Assembly: GCF_030272615.1 (NCBI RefSeq)
Contig: NC_081412.1
Span: 38,818,911 to 38,882,910 of the forward strand
DNA from: Cryptomeria japonica
Taxonomy: Eukaryota; Streptophyta; Pinopsida; Cupressales; Cupressaceae
DNA length: 64,000 nucleotides
Direction: 5' to 3'
Position numbers and translations under genes: made by a program. Within the stretch, counting starts at the first letter, position 1. Each line of letters opens with the position of its first letter. Shown piece by piece: positions 44,662 to 56,577 of this stretch. The notes below the pieces were generated by a model, which searched no databases, was not told where the DNA came from, and worked only from the letters and a program-made list of their open reading frames with translations.

Positions 44662-45551
44662 AATCAAGCTTTCTTGAAGCTTAAGATGCCTTGACCCAAG
44701 CACCAGTTCTTAAAGGTCCAAATTGGTCTTTACCATTTCAAATTCATACAGATGCATCTAATTATGCAATAGGGGAAATATTAGGATAGAAGATTGACAA
44801 CTTGGAAAGTGCAATATATTATATTAGCAAGAACTTACAGGGACTTGAGTTGAATTACACAATCACTGAAAAGGAAATGTTAGTTGTTATATATGCACTC
44901 AACAAATTGAGGCACTATATCACAGGATATCCCATATTTGTGCATACAGATCATAGTGCAATCAGATATCTCATGAAGAAGCCTTCAATTACTGGTAGAT
45001 TAGCTCGTTGGTTATTGTCGATGCAGGAATTTGATATCACATTTATTGATAAACCAGGGAAGTCTAATGTGGTTGCAGACTATCTTTCAAGACTTCAGTT
45101 ACAAGAAGATTCTACAGTAATAGATGATGCTTTTTTAGATAAACATTTATTCCTTATACAAGCTCACACACCCTGGTATGCTGATATTGCCAACTATTTA
45201 GCTGTTGCTAAAATGCCAATTCATTTCTCTCCTAAGGAAAGAAGGTTGTTAGTAGAAAAAAGTTTTAACTTCTCATGGATTGTTGATTGTTTGTTTTATA
45301 TTGGGCCTGACCAAGTCATGAGAAGATGTGTAAGGCAAGATGAAACATATGATATCCTGCATGCATGTCATGATGAGCCATGTGGAGGACATTTTACTGC
45401 CAAAAGAACAACACTCAAACTAATAATACAAGATACTATTGGCCCACATTACACAAGGATGCAGCACAGTATACAAGAAAATGTGACAAATGCCAGCATA
45501 TGGGAAGACCTACTAAATCTGATGAGATGCCATTATATCCACAAATATTAG
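44662..45551 (+). CDS. RNase H and integrase zinc region, element B
   Basis: After short broken sequence (FQIHTDASNYAIG near 44740), an open frame from 44802 carries ELNYTITEKEMLVVIYALNK, FVHTDHSAIRYLMKK and LSRLQLQE of gypsy RNase H. The linker follows, then the first half of the integrase HHCC domain (ILHACHDEPCGGHF). A frame change near 45420 moves the second half (RKCDKCQHMGRP) to the next frame. Confidence 0.88.
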
Positions 45552-46590
45552 TTGCACCATTTGATAAATGAGGATTAGATTTTGTTGGTCCAATTGATCC
45601 ACCTTCTAATGGCAAATCCTACATTTTGGTATGTACATATTATGTAACAAAATGGGTGGAAGCTCGTGCCATGACACATGCAAGAGATAATAAGGTGGTT
45701 GAGTTTCTTTGTGAAGAGATATTTACGAGATATGGAGTACCAAGAGAAATTGTATCAGACCAGGGCCCACAATTTACTTCAACATTGATTACAGCTTTGG
45801 TAAATGAATACAATATAAGGCACAAAAAATCTACTCCATATCATCCATAAGCTAATGGACAAGTAGAGGCTACAAATAGGGAGCTTGAGGCTATTCTTAC
45901 CAAAACAATATTTGTTCATAAAAAAGACTGGTCTCATAGGCTTTCAGAAGTAATTTGGGCATAGAGAAAAACTTGGAAAACACCAATTGGTTTTACACCT
46001 TTTGAAATGGTTTATGGAAAAGCAGCAATGATGCCTATTGAATTTGAGCATAAAACTCTGAGGACAGCTTTGCAATTAAATATGACACTATCTAAAGCAC
46101 AAAAATAACGTATTCAACAATTGAATGCATTGGACAAATGGAGGAAAATGGTTGTCCAGCAGACAGAACTGATCCAAAATTAGAGAGAAAAGTGGCATGA
46201 TAAATATATCAAAGAGAAAAAGTTTAGATCCAATGACTGGGCACTATTGTATGACTCCAAATATAAAGATACTATGGGAAAGTTGCAAACCAGATGGTTA
46301 GGTCCATATGAGATAGAAGAAGTTTTCAATAATGGAGCTGTTCGTTTGACCACAATTGACCCTGTTTGGTTTAAGCTTTTGGTGAATGGTCATCGATTGC
46401 GTCTTTATCATAAGCCGGCTACTAAAGAGGAGTTCCTGTAGCAATTTGTCCAAAAGGATGAAACACAGGTTCCTGCAGCAACTGAGCAAGTTCTTGCTGC
46501 AATTTAGCAAAGTAATAAAGGTAAGGTTCCTACAGCCACTGCAATGAACATGCTTGCCGCTTCATAATTCTTCTCGCATCATTTCACAAT
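45380..46590 (+). pseudogene. Integrase of Athila-like element B
   Basis: The zinc region ends at RKCDKCQHMGRPTKSDEM. In the catalytic core the first acidic site reads VCTYYVTKWVEA, with Tyr where element A has Asp. The second, VSDQGPQFTS, and the third, ANGQVEATNRELE, are intact. The C-terminal domain shows GPYEIEEVFNNGAVRL near 46300. Stops occur at 45568, 45847, 45962 and later. The tail repeats GTTCCTGCAGCA-like words at 46433-46540. Confidence 0.88.
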
Positions 46591-47068
46591 AATATTTCCA
46601 TGTCTTATGGGAATATTCTTCTCCATAAATAAAATTCCATCCACGTCATCCCATCTCATTTTCTTATATGTCATTTCATTTTATTTCGCCTTCATTTTCG
46701 TATGACTACAGGTATGTACATATTGTATATTATTTTAATTACGCATTTATGATTTCATTATGATTATGTCTTCCTAAATCCACGTACACTCCCCTAAATC
46801 TCGTCAGCTTGTATGGACATGTGCTAAGTTAAGTTGGGGGGTGTTTTATGGTTTGGTTTCCAAAGTTAGTAATTATTCATCCTTTTCGATACTTAGAGTT
46901 GATTTCTTTCCATCATTGTTTTTAACAAGATATTCTTTCACGCAAGGAAGTAATAAATTATGCCACCGAATTTGGAGATATGTATGGAATTTTCAATTTT
47001 CAAGTCTGTAGGATATTTTGGTTCTCTATTTCTCAGCTGCAGAGTGTGCTATACTAACAGAGTAAGAA
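46591..47068 (+). other. Integrase to third-ORF spacer of element B
   Basis: No gene seen. It contains the internal purine tract AAGTTGGGGGGTG at about 46831-46843. The homologous spacer in A is at 6094-6630. Confidence 0.5.
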
Positions 47069-47137
47069 ATGGGTGGAGATCCAATCCGCCATGAACCAAC
47101 AGTCCATGATGCATTGTTGTAGGATGCTCTTTGTGAG
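47069..47137 (+). pseudogene. Start of the third ORF of element B
   Basis: The ATG at 47069 reads MGGDPIRHEPTVHDALL, stop, DALCE, matching the start of the third ORF in element A at 6093. The copia-type insert begins at 47138. About 0.85 kb of the following ORF, known from element A, is missing. Coding resumes at 52522. Confidence 0.8.
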
Positions 47138-47599
47138 TGTGAGATTTTTCCAAGATCAAGAGGCAATGGAAAGCACAAAAAAGAGAGACAAAATAGATGA
47201 TAGAAATAAACTGTATTCTATCAAGATGAAAATACTGGTCAACTGGATCATCAAGCGTTACATACAATGAATATGAGCCTGCTTATATAGGCAACACTAT
47301 ATGAATATGTGAGCACACAAACATGCCATGTGGCTCAATAAGAAAAAATGGTAGGTAGGAAATAGGTGTGGGTAGGTAGGAGAAACAATATAATATTCCA
47401 CATGAGGTGGATCACCTATTGAATGTGGAATGTCACAACAAGATAAGTCCAAAAAAGGTGGAAATTCTTCTACACACACTATCTCAATGTAGCACAAACA
47501 CCCAAGTGTCTCATACACAAACTACTATGAAATGCATTTCCTAAGTAAACTTAAGTAAGGTGTAATAATATCCAAGATGAATAATTATTTACACCAACA
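47138..47599 (-). repeat. 3' LTR of copia-type copy 2
   Basis: 462 bp, TGTGAGATTTTTCC to TTACACCAACA on the plus strand. It matches 50894-51340 and, inverted, 12910-13408. Confidence 0.92.
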
Positions 47600-47822
47600 C
47601 CTCCCCTTAAGTGCAACTTAGCGGAATGCACTTAAGTCTACAATGCAACTAAACAATGCAAGATGGGGCCCAGCTACTAGGCCATGTTAGGTACCCATGT
47701 ATAAATGGAAATGCATGAAAACCAATGCAATGAAATCTCTCACAAAACAGGGAAAGAGAGAAAAACCCAATGGGAAAAAATCCTCCCCCAAAAGAGAGAT
47801 GAAAACCATATACAAAGAACTC

Positions 47823-50087
47823 TCATAAAAGTATGTGAAGTACAAAACCCCATGTGAGGAAAAAGTCCCCCCCATATGAGAGAAGAAGAAGAAGAGAGAC
47901 TAGGAAGCCCCCCCTCAATGTGGAATCTGCACCAATGATAGAAGCTCGAAGATGAATGAAGAAACTGCTCCACGAACATCGAACCACGTTCCTCCCCTTA
48001 GGAAGAAACCAAACCAAAGGTGTATCCATGAAGTCTTCCCAATCATAAAGGGAAGATGAAGCAAAAATACTCATGATGAAAGGAATCTCTGAAAAGTGCT
48101 CAAGTGTCCCCATGTCGATGTTGAAGGTTACCCCCTCCAAAGGTGGTAAACTGCTCCACACTGCTGAAAAAGGAACTCCAAGATCTAGTGGAGATGAATG
48201 TAGAACAATGTCCAAAGACTCATATGTCTCCTCAAAAGATAAAGAGACCTTCACCAAGTGGTTTACAAAAGTATCCACAATCATGTCAACCTCTAAAGAT
48301 TGATCATGTAGAGAATGCACAAGAGGGTCAGAGTGTTCCCTCACAACAATCAAAGAAGGATCATCTTCATCAAAGAGAAGATGAATGTCATCAATGGTGT
48401 CTCCCAAATCTGCAATGTAGGAGTCCACAAACAAACCTGCAATGTCTGTCAAGTAGGCATCCCAATCAACTAAAGCTAGAAGACATGAAATATCTTGTTG
48501 CACTAAATCACAAGAAGGTAAAATTGTCGCACTAGCTACATCATCGGGTGCAATAAGTGGTGTGATATCAAAAGAAGGAGATGAAATGAAAGGCTCAAGA
48601 ATGAGATCACATGTCAGAATCCCCAAGTTCAAATGCCCAAAGTTCTCAAAATATGAGTCAACATAGGAAGAGTCAACCTCATCAATAGGACCAAAATGTG
48701 AAAAAGAGTACAACCGAGATGCATGATCAACCACCCTAGTTGCAATGATAGCTCCACTCTCCAAGTCTCTAATGATAACTGAATCAGGTGTGAACTCCAT
48801 AATTTTCCTAGTTTCCCCATGTGTGATTTGATAGATGGAAAGAAGATTGTTTGTCAAGTGGGGTACACACAACACGTCATTGAAGGAGTTGTCCCCAATG
48901 GCAATAGATCCTTTCTCAATCACATTCATGTATGTATTATTGCCCATCAAAATCTAAGACATGTGGCAAGGCTCAAATGTAGAAAACATAGATTGCGAAG
49001 ATCCCATATGATGACAAGCCCCTGAATCTAGAAGCCATCTCCCTGAATCATGACTTGTAGTAGCACAAAGAGCTTGTCCCTTTCCTTTATCTGTACCAAA
49101 AGAGTGATCCTTTCCTTTATCCTTGTAAGAAGAAGTCAATGTAGACATTCTAGAAGGTAGGTTTATTCTATTCTTCTCAAGAAGATTCTTCAACTCATCA
49201 ATATCCTTCTTATAACAATGATGTTCATCATGTCCTGACTTCTTGCAATATCCACAAAAAAAATTGTCCTTATATGATTTCCTGTTAGGTGAGAATGGTG
49301 AATCACCTTGTTGTGGAGAGGAATATTGTGCTCCATCTTGTTGTGGTTTATACTTAGGTTTCTTTTGATTCTTGTCTTTTCCTTGATTGCTTTGATTCCC
49401 TTTGTTAGCCACCAAAGCTTGTGACTTTAAAGATTTGAGAATCCCCATTGTGGTCAACTTAGATTGCTCAAGTATCAACATCTCCATGAATGAATCAAAT
49501 GAGGGAGAAGTATATGAGGAACCTTGAGCTAACCTATGGGTGTGAAAGCTAGATACAAAGGCTGCATACTCTGAAGGAAGCTTGTCTGACAAGTTATAAA
49601 CCAATTGAGCATCTTTTTTGTCAATTCCACAATCCTTTAGCTTTGCTCTTAACTCAGTTGCTTTTGTGACATAATCTTGGATTGTATCAAAATCTTTGGG
49701 ATCCAAAGTTGTGAGTTCACTATCAAGCTTGTAGCCCTTAATCTCATCAACTTGACCATACAATTTCTAAAAAATATCCCAAGCCTCTTTAATTGTAGTA
49801 CACTTATCAATGCAAAAAATGAGGTCATCTGATACATACTTTCTAAGAGTTCCAAGTGCCATACAATTCTTAGTAATCCATTCAATTTGAACATTAGGAT
49901 CAGCCTTAGGATCAGGTGGTGCTATAATAGTTTCATTTACATAATGAATGAGTCCTTTTTCCATTAGTTTACTCCATGCCTTAATCTTCCATGATGCATA
50001 ATTATGGGGAGTTAAAAGTGGAAATTTAGGAGAACCCATAGCACCAAAATGAAAAAACACAAGATAGAGATAAGCACAATCACACAA
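47823..50087 (-). pseudogene. Gag-protease-acidic polyprotein of copia-type copy 2
   Basis: One frame of 755 codons including its stop, broken by only two internal TAG codons (49764-49766 and 48951-48953). The second is CAG in copy 1. Order: Gag N-terminal domain (PKFPLLTPHNYASWKIKAW), Gag helices (TLDPKDFDTIQDYVTKATEL), basic linker, zinc knuckle CGYCKKSGHDEHHC, and protease RWLLDSGACHHM followed by VLCVPHLTNNLLSIYQ. A trace of pre-integrase, FGHLNLGIL, is followed by about 290 residues of unknown type with DIAGLFVDSYIADLGD, LLFDEDDPSLIVVREHSDPL and a hydrophobic Leu/Ser-rich end. The frame is otherwise clean, so the region was coding until recently. Function of the last part unknown. Confidence 0.85.
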
Positions 50088-50099
50088 GACACCCCCCCA

Positions 50100-50879
50100 A
50101 AATACTCAATCAAGAACCGCCCCCCCCCCCCCCCCCCACCCAAAAAAATAGTGATTTTGGCACTTTATAATTAGTGCATATACAATGGGCCACTTGCAAA
50201 ACAAGGCAAAGTGGACTTATGATTTCAATTTACAACTTATCAAAATGAGATATAAGGGACTTCAACAAATACTGCTAGTGGTCTAAACTGAGATCCAAGC
50301 AAAATACAAGTACCAAATAGGCCAAAAAATGACCAAATACTGAAAGTACAATTTCTACTTAAAATCATTCCAAACAATGGCAGATAATGAAAGTAGATGA
50401 AAAATTATGCACTTTCAAAAAAAACTGGCACTTGAAGAGGAGTCCATATGAGCCCAAATGAAGCCTCCAAAGTTGTAAAAATTAGGATTTCACAATTTCA
50501 GCAAAACCTGTATCCGAAATATAGAAACCTCCTGCACCACTGTACAGATCATGAAATTATACCCCAAAACAAAAAACATTGCTCGAAAAAAGGAGTCTAG
50601 ATGAGTGAGATATTTCTATTTGAAAATTTCTTGCACAATTATTAATTCTGGAAAATTTCCGTCGTAGCTTCAAACTTCAAATGCCTCTAGATTTGGCCTC
50701 CAAAGTTTGATTTGGATGAAACAAAAGGAAAAACTGACTTTCTTGGACCTCTTGAATCCAATGGTAACCTCATATTTTCCCCATCAAGCTTCAATAATAA
50801 CTTGCAATAGAAAGCTTCAAAATACACAACCCTAAATAGTATCAAATTTCTCTCAATTGGCAAACCATTGACACTCTAA
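50100..50879. other. Leader of copia-type copy 2
   Basis: Untranslated region between the primer site and gag on the minus strand. It contains a long C run (about 50120-50137), probably a polymerase-slippage site. No ORF. Confidence 0.5.
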
Positions 50880-50893
50880 TGGCTCTGATACCA
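50880..50893 (-). other. Primer binding site of copia-type copy 2
   Basis: The minus strand reads TGGTATCAGAGCCA directly after the LTR, an exact match to the plant initiator tRNA-Met complement. Confidence 0.9.
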
Positions 50894-51340
50894 TGTGAGA
50901 TTTTGCCAAGATCAAGAGGCAATGGAAAGCACAAAAAGGAGAGACAAAATATATTATAGAAATAAACTGTATTCTATCAAAATGAAAATACTGATCAACT
51001 AGATCATCAAGCGTTACATAGAATGAATATGAGCCTGCTTATATAGGCAAGGCTATATGGATATGTGAGCACACAAAAATGACATGTGGCTCAATAAGAA
51101 ATAAGGGTAGGTAGGAAATAGGTGTGGGTAGGTAGGAGAAACAATATAATATTCCACATGAGGTGGATCACCCACTGAATGTGGAATGTAACAACAAGAT
51201 AAGTCCACAAAAGGTGGAAATTCTCCTACACACACTATCCCAATGTGGCACAAACACCCAAGTGTCTCATACACAAACTACTATGAAATGCATTTCTTAA
51301 GTAAACTTAAGTAAGGTGTAATAATATCCAAGATGAATAA
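50894..51340 (-). repeat. Truncated 5' LTR of copia-type copy 2
   Basis: Matches 47138-47599 from its first base but stops after AAGATGAATAA. The last 15 or so bases of the LTR are replaced by the unrelated sequence starting TGTAGCGTCC. Confidence 0.9.
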
Positions 51341-52521
51341 TGTAGCGTCCTAAAATTGCGACACTTGCAATTTCGACCGCATTTGGGTCTTCACGATGGC
51401 GATGCAACATGGAACCTGAATGGAGACCCCGAAACTTGTCCACGACACCAAAAACTGCATTTTCTTGCACCCTGGCCTGAACCTCCTTTGCACCCTGCTG
51501 TCCCGGGAGGTGGGACCAGAGCGCCCAGCGCCCTGGTCCCTGGCCCTATTTTGGGCCCAGTCTCCTTTGGGACTTCGGGTCTTTTTGTTTGCAAATTGGA
51601 AAATAACATTTCCTGGTCGGCCTAAGGTCGGGAAAATCAGTCTATCAGCCCTAATTGACAAGTATATAAACTACATTTTCCTCTCCCATTTGATAAGAAG
51701 ATACATAGATGAAAAAAAGCATGGAAACGATACTTAAACATTCAAGCATTCAAACATTCCTTCAAGCAATTGATCATTCTAAGTCTCCATTCAAGGCTAA
51801 GTGTTGCATTCAAGACAAGGATTCAACCATTGAAGAGGAGATCACATACTATAACATACAACATACAACAACATCTATACCTTCGCACATAAGGATACAA
51901 ACATCCTTACAACAAGGTATTAGTACTTGTTTTACATTACAATCATTTACATTTACAGCATTTCTCATTTCTTGGTTAATTCCAAAACCGGGGTTTGACC
52001 TAAAGGCAAACCCCTAATCCCTAACCCCCCAATCGTCTTCATTTTTCTGTGTGTAGGTTGCAGGTACACGGCTGAAATTGAAGATCTGGAATCCTTGTGC
52101 AGAGACGAACAGATCCCCCTTCGTTTCACGGATTTTTCGGAGGACCGTGTGCACGCCGGGCGCCATCGTCCTGTCAACTTTTGCTCAAATTTGCAAGACA
52201 ACGCCGTGTCGACATTTTACTGCTAATTCCAGGTCCGCAACTTCATCCTATATCCCTATCTCAGTTTATAAGCGAATCTTTCTCACTTTCTATGCATTCC
52301 TAGCTTAATCATTCTATCTACATTCTTTACAAAAGAGGGTAGCCTTGCTGTCTTAACCCTTGAAACTCATTTAGGATCCAATCTTGCATTGTGTGGGATT
52401 GGATCTTGTGGGTTTCAACCCCTCTTTTGAATGTAAAGTCCCCCCTAAGTGAAAACCATCAATCCTAGCAACCTCCCTTCTCTCTCCTTGGAGTTGGAAG
52501 AGGGGAGAGCAACTAGGGTTC
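51341..52521 (+). mobile_element. GC-richer LTR-like fragment
   Basis: Starts TGTAGCGTCCTAAAATTGCG, has a TATA-like AGTATATAAACTAC near 51660 and several Cys/Pro-rich chance frames in its GC-rich first 300 bases. It ends at about 52521, where third-ORF sequence of element B resumes (GATGAAGAACCTATGGTTC). There is no matching second copy and no TG...CA right border, so it is probably the 5' LTR and leader of an otherwise deleted element. Coding frames here do not resemble known proteins. Confidence 0.5.
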
Positions 52522-52560
52522 GATGAAGAACCTATGGTTCAGCCATATGCAACTCAAATT

Positions 52561-54051
52561 TGATAGTTCTGATACTTAATATAAGTACAGATCCAACAGC
52601 CAACAAGATGAGAAGGGGGGGTGAATCATACAAACTTAATCATCCATGAAAACATCAGATTCAACCTTGGTAACATATATCAGTCATATAATCAAAAACT
52701 ATCAAACATGCAAACTCAAAAGCATATGAACAATATAAACCTCATAACACCAGATTTAATGTGGAAACCCAAATAGGGAAAAACCACTTGGGATTTCGGA
52801 CCCACTAAGAAATATACTCTTCTAGAGTATGCTCGGTTAAAAGCAAATCCTATTAAAGATTACAAAACACATTGCTAGATGTGACCTGGTTAAAGGATTT
52901 CCCTCAGATCTGTTAGGATCTTCACTTTCTTAGAAGTGACCTTGTCAAAGGATTTCAAACACTCAATCAAAATGTCACCTTGTTAGAGGATTTACATATA
53001 AGACTGTTAAGTCCACTCAGTTAAGAGATTTCCTGTCACTTTCACAAAATAACAGTAATACAATTTATCTGCAACTTCACATCTAAAATCCTAAAGCAGA
53101 TTCCTATTTTTTCAATACAATCTAGACATAGAACTAATCTTGTCTATCTGTTGGGCATAAATACTCTGTTATTCTAATAGATCTTCAAGCTTCTGTGCTT
53201 GGTAATCACTATGTAGCATCCCTGTGCATACACTTGCCCGCATACATTGTTTATCAACAGTTCCTTATTTATAAACAATCTTCTAACCACTTAATCTCCT
53301 TGATCACATTTCCCATGATCAATCATAGCCATCAAATCTGTAGTCTTGTCCAGTTTCATTGTATCTTTCGATCTGAAAATGTTTTACCCCACCTCGGAAC
53401 TTGCACATTCACCTTGGAACTTGTGTTAGGGTAATGCGGTTCAATCTGAGCTATAGATCTTCTTGTCGACTTTCCATTGCCTTAGATTTGTTAACAAACT
53501 TCTTCCACGACTTGCCAATCATTGATCTGCTCTAGCTCATCAGCATCTTTCATTAAATATCACATGTAAACATTTAATGCATTTTGTTATAGCTTGGTTA
53601 CAACTTGGTGAGTACTAAACTTTACTCGATAGACATTTTGTCTTCATTAACCAACTACGATAACCTTAGGGTTTACCGACTAGGTTCCTTAGGGTTTACC
53701 AACTAGGTTCTTTGCTTGATAACATAGTATAGTATTAACCTTTACATTTTACAACATATGTATGATGTTAAAACAATCTAAAACATCAAGATCTCATCAT
53801 TGTCTGACTCAGTAGAGTTGCCCATTGAATAACTTATCCCCTTATTCATCATATTCTTTCTTGTGTCTTTACCGACTTCTTTATAATCTTCATATCATAT
53901 TTCTTAAGATATGGCAACATCATACTGAATTAGAAAATCAATTTCTTGACATCAATGACAAAATAATAATATCAAGATAGTAAAACATCTTTAATCAGTT
54001 ATGTCCATAATCATCAACAATCTTCTCAATATCCTTGTAATATTGCCAACA
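52561..54051 (-). repeat. 3' LTR of copia-2
   Basis: 1491 bp, TGATAGTTCTGATAC to ATATTGCCAACA. It matches 58754-60246, by eye about 4% different at the sampled end. It is preceded by the target copy AAATT (52556-52560). Confidence 0.95.
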
Positions 54052-54065
54052 ATCTCCCCCTTTGG
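54052..54065 (-). other. Polypurine tract of copia-2
   Basis: The minus strand reads CCAAAGGGGGAGAT directly before the LTR start TGTTGGC. Confidence 0.8.
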
Positions 54066-54507
54066 CATTGATGGCAAAACCAATTGATTTGACCTTTAAA
54101 AAATTATATTGTTGTGATTCTGAAATGTTGAAATGCTCTCCCCCATACATCAAACTTCTCTTCTATTTTCAATTTGTAGTCTTCTCTCAGTCTTCTTCCC
54201 TTTTGGTAGATCTTCTCCTTCTAGGTTCTTCTTCTTGGTCTTCTCCCCCTTTGACAACAATACCAAAATAGAATAGAGCTAAAATATAATTTCTTGTTGT
54301 AAGAGGTTATTTCCTACTGTTGTGTATCAACTAAGTGTCAGTCAGAGCATTTGTTTACCATTCTTGTTCCCTGTATCTTTTTTTGTATTATCCCAGTATT
54401 ATTTCCAGTACACTTTCATAAAAACATTCTAAAGTGCATCACTCCAGCATCAGCTCCCCAAAAGATATTCAATAGAGTCATCGAAGTGATGCTTTCACCA
54501 AACTTGG

Positions 54508-55170
54508 TCAATGAGTAAAAGATAGGGGTAGGACCCCTAACTTACTTCTGAGATATTCAAAAGTGTCCTTTGGTAGTGGCTTGGTGAAGATATCAGCTAT
54601 TTGTTCCTTTGTGTTAACATATTCCAACACCACTTTCTTCTCTTGAGCTTCTTCTCTAAGATAATGATATTTGATAGATATGTGCTTTGTCTTAGAGTGC
54701 ATAACAGGGTTCTTTGAAATATTAATGGCACTAGTATTGTCACAGAATATAGTTACTGGCTCGGTAATTTTCTCATTTATACCTTCCAACAATTGTTTGA
54801 TCCATGCAATGTTGGTACAATTCAGTGCTGTAGCAACATATTCAGCTTCGGTTGTTGACTGAGAAAAACATCCTTGTTTCTTGCTAAGCCAACTCACTAG
54901 TCTTTCTCCTAAGAAAAAAGATCCTCCACTTGTGTTTTTTCTGTCATCAATGTTGCTTGCCCAATCAGCATCAGTATAAACTTTTAAATCAAAGTCATTT
55001 CCTTTCTGATATACTAAGCCATAATCTTCAGTGCCTTTCAAGTATCTAAAAATTCTTTTGATTGTTGTCATGTGTATTTCCTTAGGATCTGCAGAGAATC
55101 TTGCAATAATACCTACTGCATGTGTTATATCTAGCCTATTGTGAACAACATATTGTAGTTTTCCAATCAT
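54508..55170 (-). CDS. Copia-2 RNase H (220 codons)
   Basis: RNase H domain of the polyprotein. It starts after a TAG with MIGKLQYVVHNRLDITHAVG and shows VYTDADWASNIDDRKNTSGG, KKQGCFSQSTTEAEYVA and IFCDNTSAINISKNPVMHSK. It ends EQIADIFTKPLP, then KDTFEYLRSKLGV, the normal copia C-terminus. It is in phase with the RT frame above, separated by two stops. Confidence 0.92.
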   Translation of the reverse strand: MIGKLQYVVHNRLDITHAVGIIARFSADPKEIHMTTIKRIFRYLKGTEDYGLVYQKGNDFDLKVYTDADWASNIDDRKNTSGGSFFLGERLVSWLSKKQGCFSQSTTEAEYVATALNCTNIAWIKQLLEGINEKITEPVTIFCDNTSAINISKNPVMHSKTKHISIKYHYLREEAQEKKVVLEYVNTKEQIADIFTKPLPKDTFEYLRSKLGVLPLSFTH

Positions 55171-55341
55171 GGATTAGTAGAGTGTCTCATCAACATATGC
55201 AGATTCACCATTCTTTGATAGTTTGCAGTTTCTAGTCATAGGAGTACTTACTGGCTTTGAATCCTCCATTCCAAATTTCTTCAAGATTTCCTTTATGTAT
55301 TTGGATTGAGTAATGAAAATCTCATTTTTCATTTGCAGTAT

Positions 55342-56577
55342 CTATAAGCCTATAAAATACTTTATCTCACCGATTAATGACATCTTAAATTCTTTGCTCA
55401 TTTCATTTCCAAAGTTCTTGCATAAAGAGTCATTTCCACAAAATATAATATCATCAACAAATATGGCTAAGATTAGTATTCCATTTTCATCATTCTTCAT
55501 GTACATGTTGTTGTTCTCACTTATCCTTATAAAACCAATCTTAATCAAATAAGAGTGCAATCTTTCATACCATGCTCTAGGTGCTTGTTTTAGACCATAT
55601 AAAGCTTTGTTCAATTTACATACATGATCTTTATTATTGTCTTCAACAAATCCTTCAGGTTGTTCAATGAAAACTTCTTCTTCTAATATTCCATTCAGAA
55701 ATGCAGATTTGACATCCATTTGATATACCTTGAAGTTTTTGAAAGCAGCATATGCCAACAATGTTCTAACTCCTTCAAGTCTAGCAACAGGTGCAAAAGT
55801 CTCACCATAATGAATTCCTTCTTCTTGGGCATAACCTTTGCAAACAAATCTTGCTTTGTTCTGAATGACCTCACCTTTCTCATTTAGCTTATTTCTGAAG
55901 ATCCACTTTGTACCGATTACATTTTTGTCCTTCAGTCTTAGGACCAGTGTCCATGTGTCATTCTTCTTGATTTCATCAATCTCTTCAGTCATAGCATTTA
56001 TCCAATCTTCACTGTTGAATGCCTCTTTCACTATTCTCAGTTCAAATTCAGATATCAAACATGTGTTCTGTCTCAGTTTGTTCCTTGTCATCACTGGATC
56101 ATCCTTATCTCCTATAATCTGACTTGGTGCATGGTGTCTTCTGACATATTTGGCTAATACAGGCTCGGTAGGCTCTGTATGATCTTCTTCATCACTTAGT
56201 AACTGGGTATCTTCCTCATTTCCTTCAACAGTTATCTTGGTAGGACTTCTCGATTGCACATAGACAAATTCATCATAGTCTTCTGGTTCTTTGGAATTCC
56301 TTTCATCAGTTCTTTCTGTAAATTCATCAATTTTCACATTTACACTTTCTACTATTTTGTTAGATGATTTGATCAGACATTTAAATGCTTTGCTTCTAGA
56401 AGAATATCCTAGAAATGTTCCTTCTTCACTTTTCTGATCAAACTTGTCATTTCTATCATCTTTATGAACATAGCATTTACTTCCAAAGATCTTAAAATAA
56501 CTTACATTAGGTTTCTTGCCATACCAGATTTCATAAGGTGTCTTCAAAGTACCTTTCTTCAATTGAACTCGGTTCAA
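55342..56577 (-). CDS. Copia-2 integrase C-terminus and reverse transcriptase (411 codons)
   Basis: Open frame. It starts with the integrase C-terminal part ([36 protein letters not shown]). An acidic linker leads to the RT domain: [89 protein letters not shown]. The catalytic box is [10 protein letters not shown], so the Asp pair is intact. A TAG after YFIGL ends the frame. All copia-2 pol pieces from 58689 to 54508 share one phase, with only stop changes between them. Confidence 0.93.
   Translation of the reverse strand: MNRVQLKKGTLKTPYEIWYGKKPNVSYFKIFGSKCYVHKDDRNDKFDQKSEEGTFLGYSSRSKAFKCLIKSSNKIVESVNVKIDEFTERTDERNSKEPEDYDEFVYVQSRSPTKITVEGNEEDTQLLSDEEDHTEPTEPVLAKYVRRHHAPSQIIGDKDDPVMTRNKLRQNTCLISEFELRIVKEAFNSEDWINAMTEEIDEIKKNDTWTLVLRLKDKNVIGTKWIFRNKLNEKGEVIQNKARFVCKGYAQEEGIHYGETFAPVARLEGVRTLLAYAAFKNFKVYQMDVKSAFLNGILEEEVFIEQPEGFVEDNNKDHVCKLNKALYGLKQAPRAWYERLHSYLIKIGFIRISENNNMYMKNDENGILILAIFVDDIIFCGNDSLCKNFGNEMSKEFKMSLIGEIKYFIGL

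Larger units (their letters stand above)
47138..51340 (-). mobile_element. Non-autonomous copia-type element, copy 2
   Basis: Minus-strand element with a complete 3' LTR (47138-47599), purine tract (47600-47610), one long gag-protease-acidic ORF, a tRNA-Met primer site (50880-50893) and a 5' LTR truncated at 51340. Integrase, RT and RNase H are absent and not simply interrupted: the space between protease and 3' LTR is filled by a conserved unknown region. It resembles the plant TR-GAG type of non-autonomous element. Confidence 0.85.

Noticed and set aside
50118-50138. Long C run as a possible regulatory element
   Set aside because: More likely slippage or an assembly artefact in the leader of a retroelement.
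51356-51740. Several overlapping frames with Cys/Pro-rich products
   Set aside because: They sit in a GC-rich LTR-like segment and overlap on both strands. They are composition effects.
53195-53434. 79-codon frame in the copia-2 LTR, repeated at 59390-59629
   Set aside because: Both copies lie inside the two LTRs and match only because the LTRs match. No domain or coding signal.
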